DNA of 12,066 nt from positions 1-12,066 of the forward strand of contig WLIH01000025.1 of the NCBI GenBank assembly GCA_009702305.1. The letters are read 5' to 3'. Positions 1 through 5,663 of the stretch are shown here, piece by piece. How positions within the stretch are numbered: position 1 is the stretch's first letter; every line of letters begins with the position of its first letter. The notes beneath the pieces were generated by a model that made no database searches, was not told the origin of the DNA, and worked only from the letters and a program-made list of their open reading frames with translations. The translations under genes and the position numbers were made by a program. This stretch comes from Actinomycetota bacterium. Its GTDB lineage: Bacteria; Actinomycetota; Actinomycetes; Propionibacteriales; Nocardioidaceae.

Positions 1-13
1 CCCCCCGACTCAC

Positions 14-19
14 TAGCCT
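14..19 (+). promoter_or_regulatory. Candidate -10 element of a leaderless promoter for the CDF gene
   Basis: TAGCCT fits TANNNT and ends six bases before the ATG at 26, so transcription would begin at or next to the A of the start codon. No Shine-Dalgarno sequence is present in the visible 25 bases. Any -35 element would lie outside the window. Confidence 0.5.
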
Positions 20-25
20 GGGTGC

Positions 26-955
26 ATGGGACACGGGCACGGGCACGGGCACGGCGGGCACGCCGCTGGGCGGGCCGAGGACCGCGGCCGGTTGCGGCTC
101 GTGCTGCTGGTCACCGCGAGCGTGATGGTGCTCGAGGTCGTCGGCGCCTTCGTCACCGGCTCCCTGGCCCTGCTCGCCGACGCCGGCCACATGGCGACCG
201 ACGCCGCCGCGGTGGTGCTCGCCCTCGGGGCGTCGTACCTCGCCGCCCGACCGGGAGGCCCGCGCTCGACGTTCGGCTACCACCGCGCCGAGGTGCTCGC
301 CGCGCTGGTCAACGCGCTGGTGCTGCTGGTCGTCTGCGGCTACCTCGCCTACGCCGGTGTCTCCCGCCTCGCCGACCCGACGGAGGTCGAGGCCGGTCCG
401 ATGCTGGCCTTCGCGGTGGCCGGGCTCGTGGCCAACGCCGTGTCGATGACGGTGCTGCTGCGCGGCAGCACCGATTCGCTCAACATGCGCGGGGCGACCA
501 ACGAGGTGCTGGCCGACCTGCTGGGCTCGGTGCTCGCGATCGCCTCCGGCGTGGTCATCGCCGTGTCCGGCTGGCAGCGGGCCGACCCGCTGGCCTCGCT
601 GGCGATCGCCGCGCTGATCCTGCCGCGCTCGATCGTGCTGCTCAAGGACGCCGCGACCGTGCTCCTCGAGATCGCGCCCGGCGACCTCGACCTCGACGAC
701 GTACGCCGGCACCTCGCGGAGGTGCCGGGGGTGGTCGACGTGCACGACCTGCATGCCTGGACGATCACCAGCGGGCTCTCCAGCCTGTCGGCGCACGTCA
801 CGGTGACCGACGAGGCGCTCGCGGCCCGCGGCGTCGGGGCGATCCTCGACGACCTGTGCGCCTGCGTCGCGGAGCACTTCGCCGTCCGGCACGCGACCTT
901 CCAGGTCGAGCCGCTCAGCCACGAGGCGCACGAGGACCTCGGCGAGGTCCACTGA
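26..955 (+). CDS. Cation diffusion facilitator (CDF) family metal exporter, ZitB/zinc-type
   Basis: This 309-residue inner-membrane antiporter of the CDF family is expected to export Zn2+ (possibly Cd2+ or Co2+) in exchange for protons. The N-terminus (residues 1-12) is a His-Gly run that probably binds metal. About six hydrophobic helices follow (residues ~23-45, 47-73, 87-113, 125-146, 157-181, 186-206). The helix 2 metal motif is H55-xxx-D59 within DAGHMATDA, as in ZitB. The matching helix 5 motif is E160-xxx-D164 within NEVLADLLGS, where ZitB has HVLGDLLGS, so one site ligand is Glu instead of His. The C-terminal cytoplasmic dimerisation domain (~215-300) contains VHDLHAWTITSG, matching the family's HxxHVW element. 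The length is normal for the family. The start at 26 is supported by the His-rich N-terminus and by a -10-like TAGCCT six bases upstream. It converges on the SRPBCC gene. Family assignment is secure; substrate is inferred. Confidence 0.95.
   Translation: MGHGHGHGHGGHAAGRAEDRGRLRLVLLVTASVMVLEVVGAFVTGSLALLADAGHMATDAAAVVLALGASYLAARPGGPRSTFGYHRAEVLAALVNALVLLVVCGYLAYAGVSRLADPTEVEAGPMLAFAVAGLVANAVSMTVLLRGSTDSLNMRGATNEVLADLLGSVLAIASGVVIAVSGWQRADPLASLAIAALILPRSIVLLKDAATVLLEIAPGDLDLDDVRRHLAEVPGVVDVHDLHAWTITSGLSSLSAHVTVTDEALAARGVGAILDDLCACVAEHFAVRHATFQVEPLSHEAHEDLGEVH
32..55 (+). repeat. Hexameric tandem repeat (CACGGG) encoding the His-Gly tail
   Basis: Three exact CACGGG units and a fourth, CACGGC, sit immediately after the CDF start and encode alternating His and Gly. 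Gain or loss of a unit would change the tail by two residues without a frameshift. Confidence 0.8.
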
Positions 956-956
956 G

Positions 957-983
957 AGAGACGCCGGGCCCGACGGCCCCTCT
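957..983. terminator. Possible bidirectional hairpin between convergent genes
   Basis: In the 31-bp gap between the converging CDF and SRPBCC genes, AGAG (957-960) and GCCG (963-966) pair with CGGC (974-977) and CTCT (980-983). A two-base internal mismatch separates the two stems, and the loop is seven bases. There is no U-tract on either strand, so this is only a candidate terminator. Confidence 0.3.
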
Positions 984-986
984 GCC

Positions 987-1433
987 TCAGGCCGCGTCGG
1001 CCTCGGCGGCGGCCTTCAGCTTGACCAGGGTGGCCTCGATGGCGCGCTGGGTCTTGCTGGCGAGCAGCAGGCGCAGGACCGCGCGGCCCGGGCCGGGCCA
1101 GCGGCTGATGTCCCAGGTCTCGGTGACCTTCGTCGAACCGTCGGCCTGCGGCTCCAGCTCGTAGCGCCAGCGGTGCGGGGCCTTGTGGCGCCAGGCGATC
1201 AGCCGGTCCTCCTCGAGCTCGACCACGGTGTTGGCGGTCTGGTACGACGCGCCCATCTTCATGCCCATCCCGAACTCCGAGCCCAGCACCAGCCGATCCG
1301 GGCCGGAGACGGCGTCGCGGACGTTGCCGGAGCCGTCGATCCGGCTGTGCTGCCGGGGGTCGGCGAGGATGTCGAAGATGGTCGCCGCGGGGGCGTGGAT
1401 CGTCGTGCTCGCGCTGACGGGCTGGGAGGTCAT
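987..1433 (-). CDS. SRPBCC (START/polyketide cyclase-like) family protein
   Basis: This 148-residue single-domain protein of the SRPBCC superfamily (helix-grip fold with a hydrophobic ligand cavity) is typical of the 'polyketide cyclase/dehydrase' or 'CoxG-like' proteins common in actinobacteria. Supporting features are the first strand VSASTTIHAPAATIFDILAD (residues ~7-26), a central sheet with GSEFGMGMKMG and TANTVVELEEDRLIAWRHK, and a C-terminal amphipathic helix (~120-148) that would cover the cavity. There is no signal peptide or membrane segment, so it is cytoplasmic. Its ligand cannot be read from the sequence. The ATG at 1433 is preceded by no Shine-Dalgarno sequence but by a TAGAGT hexamer six bases upstream, suggesting a leaderless mRNA. 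It diverges from the bkd operon, but I see no functional link. Confidence 0.88.
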   Translation of the reverse strand: MTSQPVSASTTIHAPAATIFDILADPRQHSRIDGSGNVRDAVSGPDRLVLGSEFGMGMKMGASYQTANTVVELEEDRLIAWRHKAPHRWRYELEPQADGSTKVTETWDISRWPGPGRAVLRLLLASKTQRAIEATLVKLKAAAEADAA

Positions 1434-1439
1434 GACCCG

Positions 1440-1445
1440 ACTCTA
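1440..1445 (-). promoter_or_regulatory. Candidate -10 element for the SRPBCC gene (leaderless)
   Basis: On the minus strand TAGAGT fits TANNNT and ends six bases before the ATG at 1433, placing the transcription start at the start codon. No convincing -35 hexamer is seen. Confidence 0.5.
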
Positions 1446-1462
1446 GGCGGGGTGACCCGCCT
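1445..1462. promoter_or_regulatory. Perfect palindrome in the SRPBCC promoter spacer, candidate operator
   Basis: AGGCGGGGTGACCCGCCT is a seven-base perfect inverted repeat with a four-base centre. It begins at the outer base of the SRPBCC -10 hexamer and fills the expected -10/-35 spacer. It also lies just before the candidate -35 of the bkd operon (TTGGAG, 1462-1467). Its position suits a repressor site for either gene. A small RNA hairpin is less likely, because with a leaderless start it would not be transcribed with the SRPBCC gene. Confidence 0.45.
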
Positions 1463-1491
1463 TGGAGCCGGACCGGCCGGGGAAGTACGGT
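1462..1491 (+). promoter_or_regulatory. Candidate promoter of the bkd operon
   Basis: TTGGAG (1462-1467) and TACGGT (1486-1491) are separated by 18 bp. They would start transcription near 1498 and give a leader of about 64 bases before the Shine-Dalgarno-driven start at 1562. The match to consensus is moderate, and this is the best pair I see in the 128-bp gap. Confidence 0.35.
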
Positions 1492-1506
1492 GAACGCACC
1501 GACAGT

Positions 1507-1520
1507 GTGTCCTAGGTCAC
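1507..1520. promoter_or_regulatory. Imperfect palindrome in the bkd leader, candidate regulator site
   Basis: GTGTCCTAGGTCAC is a 14-bp palindrome with a CCTAGG core and GTG/CAC arms; only the fourth base pair is mismatched. It lies just downstream of the inferred transcription start and could bind a repressor that blocks elongation. No regulator gene is adjacent, and the regulator is unknown. Confidence 0.3.
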
Positions 1521-1561
1521 TCGCACGCCACCCCTGTGCAGTGACGCGAAGGAGTGGCCCG

Positions 1562-2716
1562 ATGACCGACCCCGTGACCGACCCGGCAGCCCGTCCCAGG
1601 ATCGAGTGGCACGCGCCCACGGCCGAGCCCGAGCTGATCCAGCTGCTCACGCCCGAGGGCGAGCGGGTCCACCACCCGGTCTTCGACCTGGACTTCTCCG
1701 CCGAGCAGCTGCGCGGCTTCTACCGCGACATGGTGCTGACCCGGCGCATCGACACCGAGGCCACGGCGTTGCAGCGTCACGGCGAGCTCGGTCTCTGGGC
1801 CCAGCTTCTCGGCCAGGAGGCGGCGCAGATCGGGGCCGGTCGCGCGCTGCGGGCCCAGGACCACGTCTTCCCGACCTACCGCGAGCACGGCGTCGCCTGG
1901 TGCCGCGGTGTCGACCCGCTGCGGCTGCTCGCGATGTTCCGCGGCGTCGACCAGGGCGGCTGGGACGCCGACGAGCACCACTTCGGTCTCTACACGATCG
2001 TGATCGGCGCGCAGACCCTGCACGCCACCGGCTACGCCATGGGCGTGCAGCGCGACGGCGCGGTCGGCACCGGTGATCCCGACCGCGACACGGCGGTGGT
2101 GGCCCACTTCGGCGACGGGGCGTCCAGTCAGGGCGACGTCAACGAGGCGTTCATCTTCGCGGCGTCCTACAACGCGCCGGTCGTCTTCTTCTGCCAGAAC
2201 AACCAGTGGGCCATCTCGGAGCCGATCGAGCGGCAGAGCAAGATCCCGCTCTACCAGCGCGCGCAGGGCTTCGGCTTCCCCGGCCTCCGCGTCGACGGCA
2301 ACGACGTGCTGGCGACGTACGCCGTCATGCAGGCTGCGCTGCAGCGCGCCCGCGACGGTGAGGGGCCGACGCTGGTCGAGGCCTACACCTACCGGATGGG
2401 CGCCCACACGACCACCGACGACCCCACCCGCTACCGGCTCTCGGCCGACGTCGAGCACTGGAAGCTCAAGGACCCGATCGCGCGCGTGGAGGTCTACCTG
2501 CGGCGCAACGGCTTGGCCGACGACGACTTCCTCGCCGACGTGCAGGCCGAGGCCGACGATCTCGGGGTCACGCTCCGCGAGGGGTGCAAGGCGATGCCGG
2601 ATCCCGAGCCGTTGAGCATGTTCGAGCACGTCTACGCCGAGATGACCGACGAGCTGCGCGAGCAGCGCGACGGCTACGCCGACTACCTGGCGTCGTTCGA
2701 GGAGGTCGGCCGATGA
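1562..2716 (+). CDS. bkdA: Branched-chain 2-oxoacid dehydrogenase E1 component, alpha subunit
   Basis: This 384-residue alpha subunit of the thiamine-diphosphate-dependent E1 heterotetramer decarboxylates a 2-oxoacid and passes the acyl group to lipoyl-E2. The ThDP/Mg motif spans residues 184-214, beginning GDGASSQGD and ending CQNNQW. The loop YRMGAHTTTDDPTRYR (277-292), with invariant H282, resembles the BCKDH loop (HHSTSDD) more than the PDH loop. LLTPEGERV and ATALQRHGELGLWAQLLGQEAAQ resemble actinobacterial BkdA as I remember it. For these reasons I favour branched-chain substrates over pyruvate, although many databases call such genes pdhA. The ATG at 1562 follows AAGGAG (1549-1554) at seven bases; an in-frame GTG at 1490 has no such support. 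The stop overlaps the start of the beta gene (ATGA). Confidence 0.9.
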   Translation: MTDPVTDPAARPRIEWHAPTAEPELIQLLTPEGERVHHPVFDLDFSAEQLRGFYRDMVLTRRIDTEATALQRHGELGLWAQLLGQEAAQIGAGRALRAQDHVFPTYREHGVAWCRGVDPLRLLAMFRGVDQGGWDADEHHFGLYTIVIGAQTLHATGYAMGVQRDGAVGTGDPDRDTAVVAHFGDGASSQGDVNEAFIFAASYNAPVVFFCQNNQWAISEPIERQSKIPLYQRAQGFGFPGLRVDGNDVLATYAVMQAALQRARDGEGPTLVEAYTYRMGAHTTTDDPTRYRLSADVEHWKLKDPIARVEVYLRRNGLADDDFLADVQAEADDLGVTLREGCKAMPDPEPLSMFEHVYAEMTDELREQRDGYADYLASFEEVGR

Positions 2717-3702
2717 GCGCCACCACGCAGCGGATCACCCTCGCCAAGGGCCTCAACATGGGTCTGCGCAAGGCGATGGAGGACGACCCCCGGGTGCTGA
2801 TCATGGGCGAGGACGTCGGCAAGCTCGGCGGTGTCTTCCGCATCACCGACGGCCTGCAGAAGGACTTCGGCGAGGACCGCGTCATCGACTCGCCGCTGGC
2901 CGAGTCGGGCATCGTCGGCACGGCCGTCGGGCTCGCGCTGCGCGGCTACCGGCCGGTCGTGGAGATCCAGTTCGACGGGTTCGTCTACCCCGCCTACGAC
3001 CAGATCGTGTGCCAGGTGGCCAAGATGCGCTACCGCAGCCGCGGTCGCTCGGCGATGCCGATGGTGATCCGGATCCCGTACGGCGGGGGCATCGGCGCCG
3101 TCGAGCACCACAGCGAGTCGCCCGAGGCCCAGTTCGCGCACACGCCGGGTCTGCGCGTCGTGACCTGCTCCAACCCGGTCGACGGCTACTGGATGATCCA
3201 GCAGGCGATCGCCTGCGACGACCCGGTCATCTTCCTCGAGCCGAAGCGGCAGTACCACGCCGACAAGGCCGAGCTCGACGACACCGCCACCCCGGTGCCG
3301 CTCTTCACCTCGCAGGTCGTGCGGGCCGGAGCCGACGTCACGTTGCTGGCCTACGGGCCGATGGTGCGCACCTGCCTCAAGGCCGCCGAGGCCGCGGCGG
3401 GCGAGGGCCGCTCGATCGAGGTGATCGACCTGCGCACCCTCTCCCCGCTCGACATGGGCCCGGTGCTCGACTCGGTGCGCCGCACCGGCCGCGCGGTCGT
3501 CGCGCACGAGGCGCACGTCAACCTCGGCATGGGCGCCGAGCTGTCGGCGCGGATCACCGAGCAGTGCTTCTACTCCCTCGAGGCGCCGGTGCTGCGGGTC
3601 GGCGGCTTCGACACGCCCTACCCCGCCTCCCGGATCGAGGAAGACTTCCTGCCCGACCTCGACCGGGTCCTGGACGCCGTCGACCGAAGCATGGGGTTCT
3701 GA
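2713..3702 (+). CDS. bkdB: Branched-chain 2-oxoacid dehydrogenase E1 component, beta subunit
   Basis: This 329-residue beta subunit pairs with the product of the preceding gene to form the alpha2beta2 E1 enzyme. The N-terminal pyrimidine-binding domain contains MGEDVGKLGGVFRIT (31-45) and DSPLAESGIVG (59-69), whose E64 is the Glu that activates ThDP. The motif EHHSESPEAQF (131-141) corresponds to the conserved HHSQS element with its active-site His. The C-terminal transketolase-like domain (~200-325) contains DLRTLSPLD and the AVVAHEAHVNLGMGAEL segment. The start overlaps the E1-alpha stop by four bases (ATGA). AGGAGG at 2700-2705 lies seven bases upstream, giving both coupling and an independent ribosome site. 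Length and motifs are complete. Confidence 0.92.
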   Translation: MSATTQRITLAKGLNMGLRKAMEDDPRVLIMGEDVGKLGGVFRITDGLQKDFGEDRVIDSPLAESGIVGTAVGLALRGYRPVVEIQFDGFVYPAYDQIVCQVAKMRYRSRGRSAMPMVIRIPYGGGIGAVEHHSESPEAQFAHTPGLRVVTCSNPVDGYWMIQQAIACDDPVIFLEPKRQYHADKAELDDTATPVPLFTSQVVRAGADVTLLAYGPMVRTCLKAAEAAAGEGRSIEVIDLRTLSPLDMGPVLDSVRRTGRAVVAHEAHVNLGMGAELSARITEQCFYSLEAPVLRVGGFDTPYPASRIEEDFLPDLDRVLDAVDRSMGF

Positions 3703-5081
3703 TGCCGGAGTACAAGCTGCCCGACGTGGGCGAGGGCCTGACCGAGGCCGAGATCGTCAGCTGGAAGGTCGCCGTCGGCGACGTGATCGCCATCAACGAC
3801 ATCGTGGTCGAGATCGAGACCGCGAAGTCGCTGGTCGAGCTGCCCTCGCCGTACGCCGGCGAGGTGACCGCGCTGCTGGTCGCCGAGGGCGAGACCGTGC
3901 CGGTCGGCACTCCGATCATCGTGGTCGGCGCCCCGGTGGCGCCCGACCTGCAGATCGACCTGTCCAACCCCGCGGCCTCCGGGGGCCAGGAGGGCGAGGG
4001 CCTGGTCGGTCGGGCCAAGGCCGAGCGGGGGCCGGTGCGCCGGGCGCGCACCGTGCCGACCGGGGCTGTCGCCGCGCACCTGCAGACCCAGGCGGCGTTC
4101 GAGCCCGGGCCCGCGCCGATGGTCGAGGCCGACGAGCCGCCGGTCGTGATCGAGCCCGTCGCGACGCCGGTGACCCGCAGCGGTCCGGCGCTCGCCAAGC
4201 CGCCCGTGCGCAAGCTCGCCAAGGACCTCGGTGTCGACCTCGCCGGCTGCGCCGCCTCGGGACCGCACGGCACCGTCACCCGCGCCGACGTGGAGGCAGC
4301 GGCCGCCGGCCCCGTGACGTCATCCGCACCGGACCAGGGGACGTCCCGTCCGGATGACGTCAGCGGCGGTGCGCGGGAGACGCGCGAGCCGATCAAGGGC
4401 GTGCGCAAGATGATGGGCGCCGCGATGGTGCAGTCGGCCTTCACGCTGCCTCACGTCACCGAATGGGTGAGCGTCGACGTCACGCGCACCATGGAGCTGG
4501 TCGAGCGGCTGCGCGAGCGCCGTGAGCTGCGCGAGGTCAAGGTCTCGCCGCTGCTGGTGCTCTCGCGTGCGGTGATGCTCGCGATGCGGCGTACACCGAT
4601 CATCAACTCCTGGTGGGACGAGCTCGCCCAGGAGGTGGTGGTCCGCCACTACGTCAACCTCGGCATCGCCGCCGCCACCCCGCGCGGCCTGGTCGTGCCC
4701 AACATCAAGGATGCGCACGCCCTGTCGCTGCCCGAGCTGGCAGCCGCGCTGGGTGCCCTGACAGCGACCGCTCGCGAAGGCCGCACCCAGCCCTCGGAGA
4801 TGGCCGGCGGCACCTTCACGATCACCAACGTCGGCCCGTTCGGCATCGACGGCGGCACGCCGATCATCAACCCCGGAGAGTCGGCGATCCTGTGCTTCGG
4901 CGCGGTCAAGAAGCAGCCGTGGGTCGTGACGACCGATGGCGTCGACGAGATCGTCGTGCGCCAGGTCGCCACGCTGGCGCTGTCCTTCGACCACCGCCAC
5001 ATCGACGGCGAGTCGGGCTCGCGCTTCCTCGCCGACGTGGCCGGCATGCTCGAGGACCCGGCGCTCGCGCTGCTCTACTGA
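3702..5081 (+). CDS. bkdC: Dihydrolipoamide acyltransferase (E2) of the branched-chain 2-oxoacid dehydrogenase complex
   Basis: This 459-residue core enzyme transfers the acyl group from E1 to CoA through a swinging lipoyl arm. It has one lipoyl domain (residues 1-76) with K42 in EIETAKSLVE as the lipoylation site. A Pro/Ala-rich linker follows (~77-160), then a peripheral-subunit-binding domain (~163-200; RKLAKDLGVDLAGCAASGPHG), a second linker (201-228) and the catalytic domain (229-459). The catalytic domain ends with DHRHIDG, in which H431 and D435 are catalytic. A single lipoyl domain is usual for BkdC and differs from the multi-lipoyl E2 of the actinobacterial PDH/ODH hybrid. The ATG shares its A with the E1-beta stop (TGATG). 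No clear Shine-Dalgarno is present, so translation probably depends on coupling. No lpd/E3 gene is nearby. The stop abuts the stop of the opposing lipoprotein gene. Confidence 0.92.
   Translation: MPEYKLPDVGEGLTEAEIVSWKVAVGDVIAINDIVVEIETAKSLVELPSPYAGEVTALLVAEGETVPVGTPIIVVGAPVAPDLQIDLSNPAASGGQEGEGLVGRAKAERGPVRRARTVPTGAVAAHLQTQAAFEPGPAPMVEADEPPVVIEPVATPVTRSGPALAKPPVRKLAKDLGVDLAGCAASGPHGTVTRADVEAAAAGPVTSSAPDQGTSRPDDVSGGARETREPIKGVRKMMGAAMVQSAFTLPHVTEWVSVDVTRTMELVERLRERRELREVKVSPLLVLSRAVMLAMRRTPIINSWWDELAQEVVVRHYVNLGIAAATPRGLVVPNIKDAHALSLPELAAALGALTATAREGRTQPSEMAGGTFTITNVGPFGIDGGTPIINPGESAILCFGAVKKQPWVVTTDGVDEIVVRQVATLALSFDHRHIDGESGSRFLADVAGMLEDPALALLY
4315..4362. repeat. Perfect 12-bp inverted repeat with a third GACGTC palindrome, inside bkdC
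   Basis: TGACGTCATCCG (4315-4326) and its exact complement CGGATGACGTCA (4351-4362) flank a 24-base spacer. The spacer itself contains the palindrome GGGACGTCCC (4338-4347). The cluster thus has three GACGTC cores, at 4316, 4340 and 4356. It lies in codons ~205-221, the flexible linker before the catalytic domain, where the protein would tolerate change. It could be an intragenic protein-binding site, an RNA hairpin between domains, or chance in a low-complexity linker. Confidence 0.75.
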
Positions 5082-5084
5082 TCA
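5079..5084. other. Shared palindromic stop: TGATCA ends both convergent genes
   Basis: The stop of bkdC (TGA, 5079-5081) and the stop of the lipoprotein gene (TGA on the minus strand, 5084-5082) abut and form the palindrome TGATCA. There is no intergenic base, so any terminator for either gene must lie inside the other. Confidence 0.95.
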
Positions 5085-5597
5085 GCTCGCGGGAGAGACG
5101 ACGTACTGCACCTGGGTGCTGCCGCCGGAGTCGGTGGCGATCAGCAGCACCTCCCACTTGGGGCTGGAGAGCAGGCCTGCTCCGAAGCCGCTGTTGGCGT
5201 CCTCGGTGGTCTCGAAGCCGGCATCGGTGAGCAGCGAGATCGCCTCCTCGGTGGCCGCGTCGACGTCGAGATCGGAGGTGACCACGACTGCGAAGCCACC
5301 GTCGGAGCCCATGTCCGAGCCGCTCATGCCCATCTGGATGTCGCCGTCGATCAGCGGCACCTCGTCGGTCGGGAAGCCCTCGGGCAGGTCCTGACCCGAG
5401 GTGAAGGTGCCGTCGCTGGTCTCGATCTTCACATTGCCGTCGTCGTCGATGTCCACGTCGGCGTCGCCGCCCGAGGCGTTCTCGATCGCCTTCTCGGCTG
5501 CGCTCTCGGCAGCGTCGTCACCGCCGCAGGCGGTGAGGAACGCCGGAGCGAGCAAGAGGGCGGCGGCGGACATGGCGAAGCGGCGGGGGAGGCTCAT
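5082..5597 (-). CDS. Putative secreted lipoprotein of unknown function
   Basis: Numbered from the chosen ATG, this 171-residue protein begins with a basic n-region (MSLPRRF), a hydrophobic core (AMSAAALLLAPAF) and the lipobox LTAC-GG. It should therefore be lipidated on Cys24 and anchored to the outer face of the membrane. The mature N-terminus has an acidic stretch (ADVDIDDDGNVKIETSDG) followed by DLPEGFPTDEVPLIDG. The C-terminal half looks like a small alpha/beta domain. I recognise the general pattern from actinobacterial lipoproteins of unknown function but can assign no role. An in-frame GTG at 5621 would add eight residues ahead of the same signal peptide. Neither start has a strong Shine-Dalgarno, and I prefer the ATG at 5597. 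It lies 66 bp downstream of the dehydrogenase gene on the same strand and could be co-transcribed. Confidence 0.82.
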   Translation of the reverse strand: MSLPRRFAMSAAALLLAPAFLTACGGDDAAESAAEKAIENASGGDADVDIDDDGNVKIETSDGTFTSGQDLPEGFPTDEVPLIDGDIQMGMSGSDMGSDGGFAVVVTSDLDVDAATEEAISLLTDAGFETTEDANSGFGAGLLSSPKWEVLLIATDSGGSTQVQYVVSPAS

Positions 5598-5663
5598 GGG
5601 CGAAAGTCTCGTGGGGCCCACCCCTGCACTGATATGGCCCGATCGGACTATGCCCGCCCTTCC

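Noticed and set aside
1490..1561. Alternative GTG start for E1 alpha
   Set aside because: It would add 24 residues with no family resemblance and would cover the candidate regulatory palindrome. The ATG at 1562 has a strong AAGGAG at proper spacing.
349..1650. Long minus-strand frame opposite the CDF gene and across the bkd promoter region
   Set aside because: The composition is Arg/Ser/Ala-rich with no domain, and it overlaps better-supported genes on both sides.
1517..2629. Long antisense frame opposite E1 alpha, and a similar one at 2683-3516 opposite E1 beta
   Set aside because: They are Val/Asp/His/Arg-rich reverse-frame artefacts typical of high-GC codon use, with no motif or start signal.
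3009..3701. Upstream extension of the E2 frame inside the E1-beta gene
   Set aside because: The extension is Arg-rich shadow sequence opposite well-conserved E1-beta codons. The lipoyl domain begins right at the ATG at 3702.
5598..5621. GTG start at 5621 for the lipoprotein and a TATCAG box near 5629-5634
   Set aside because: The box does not fit TANNNT at the right spacing, and the added residues lengthen the signal-peptide n-region without benefit. I kept the ATG at 5597, though this is not certain.
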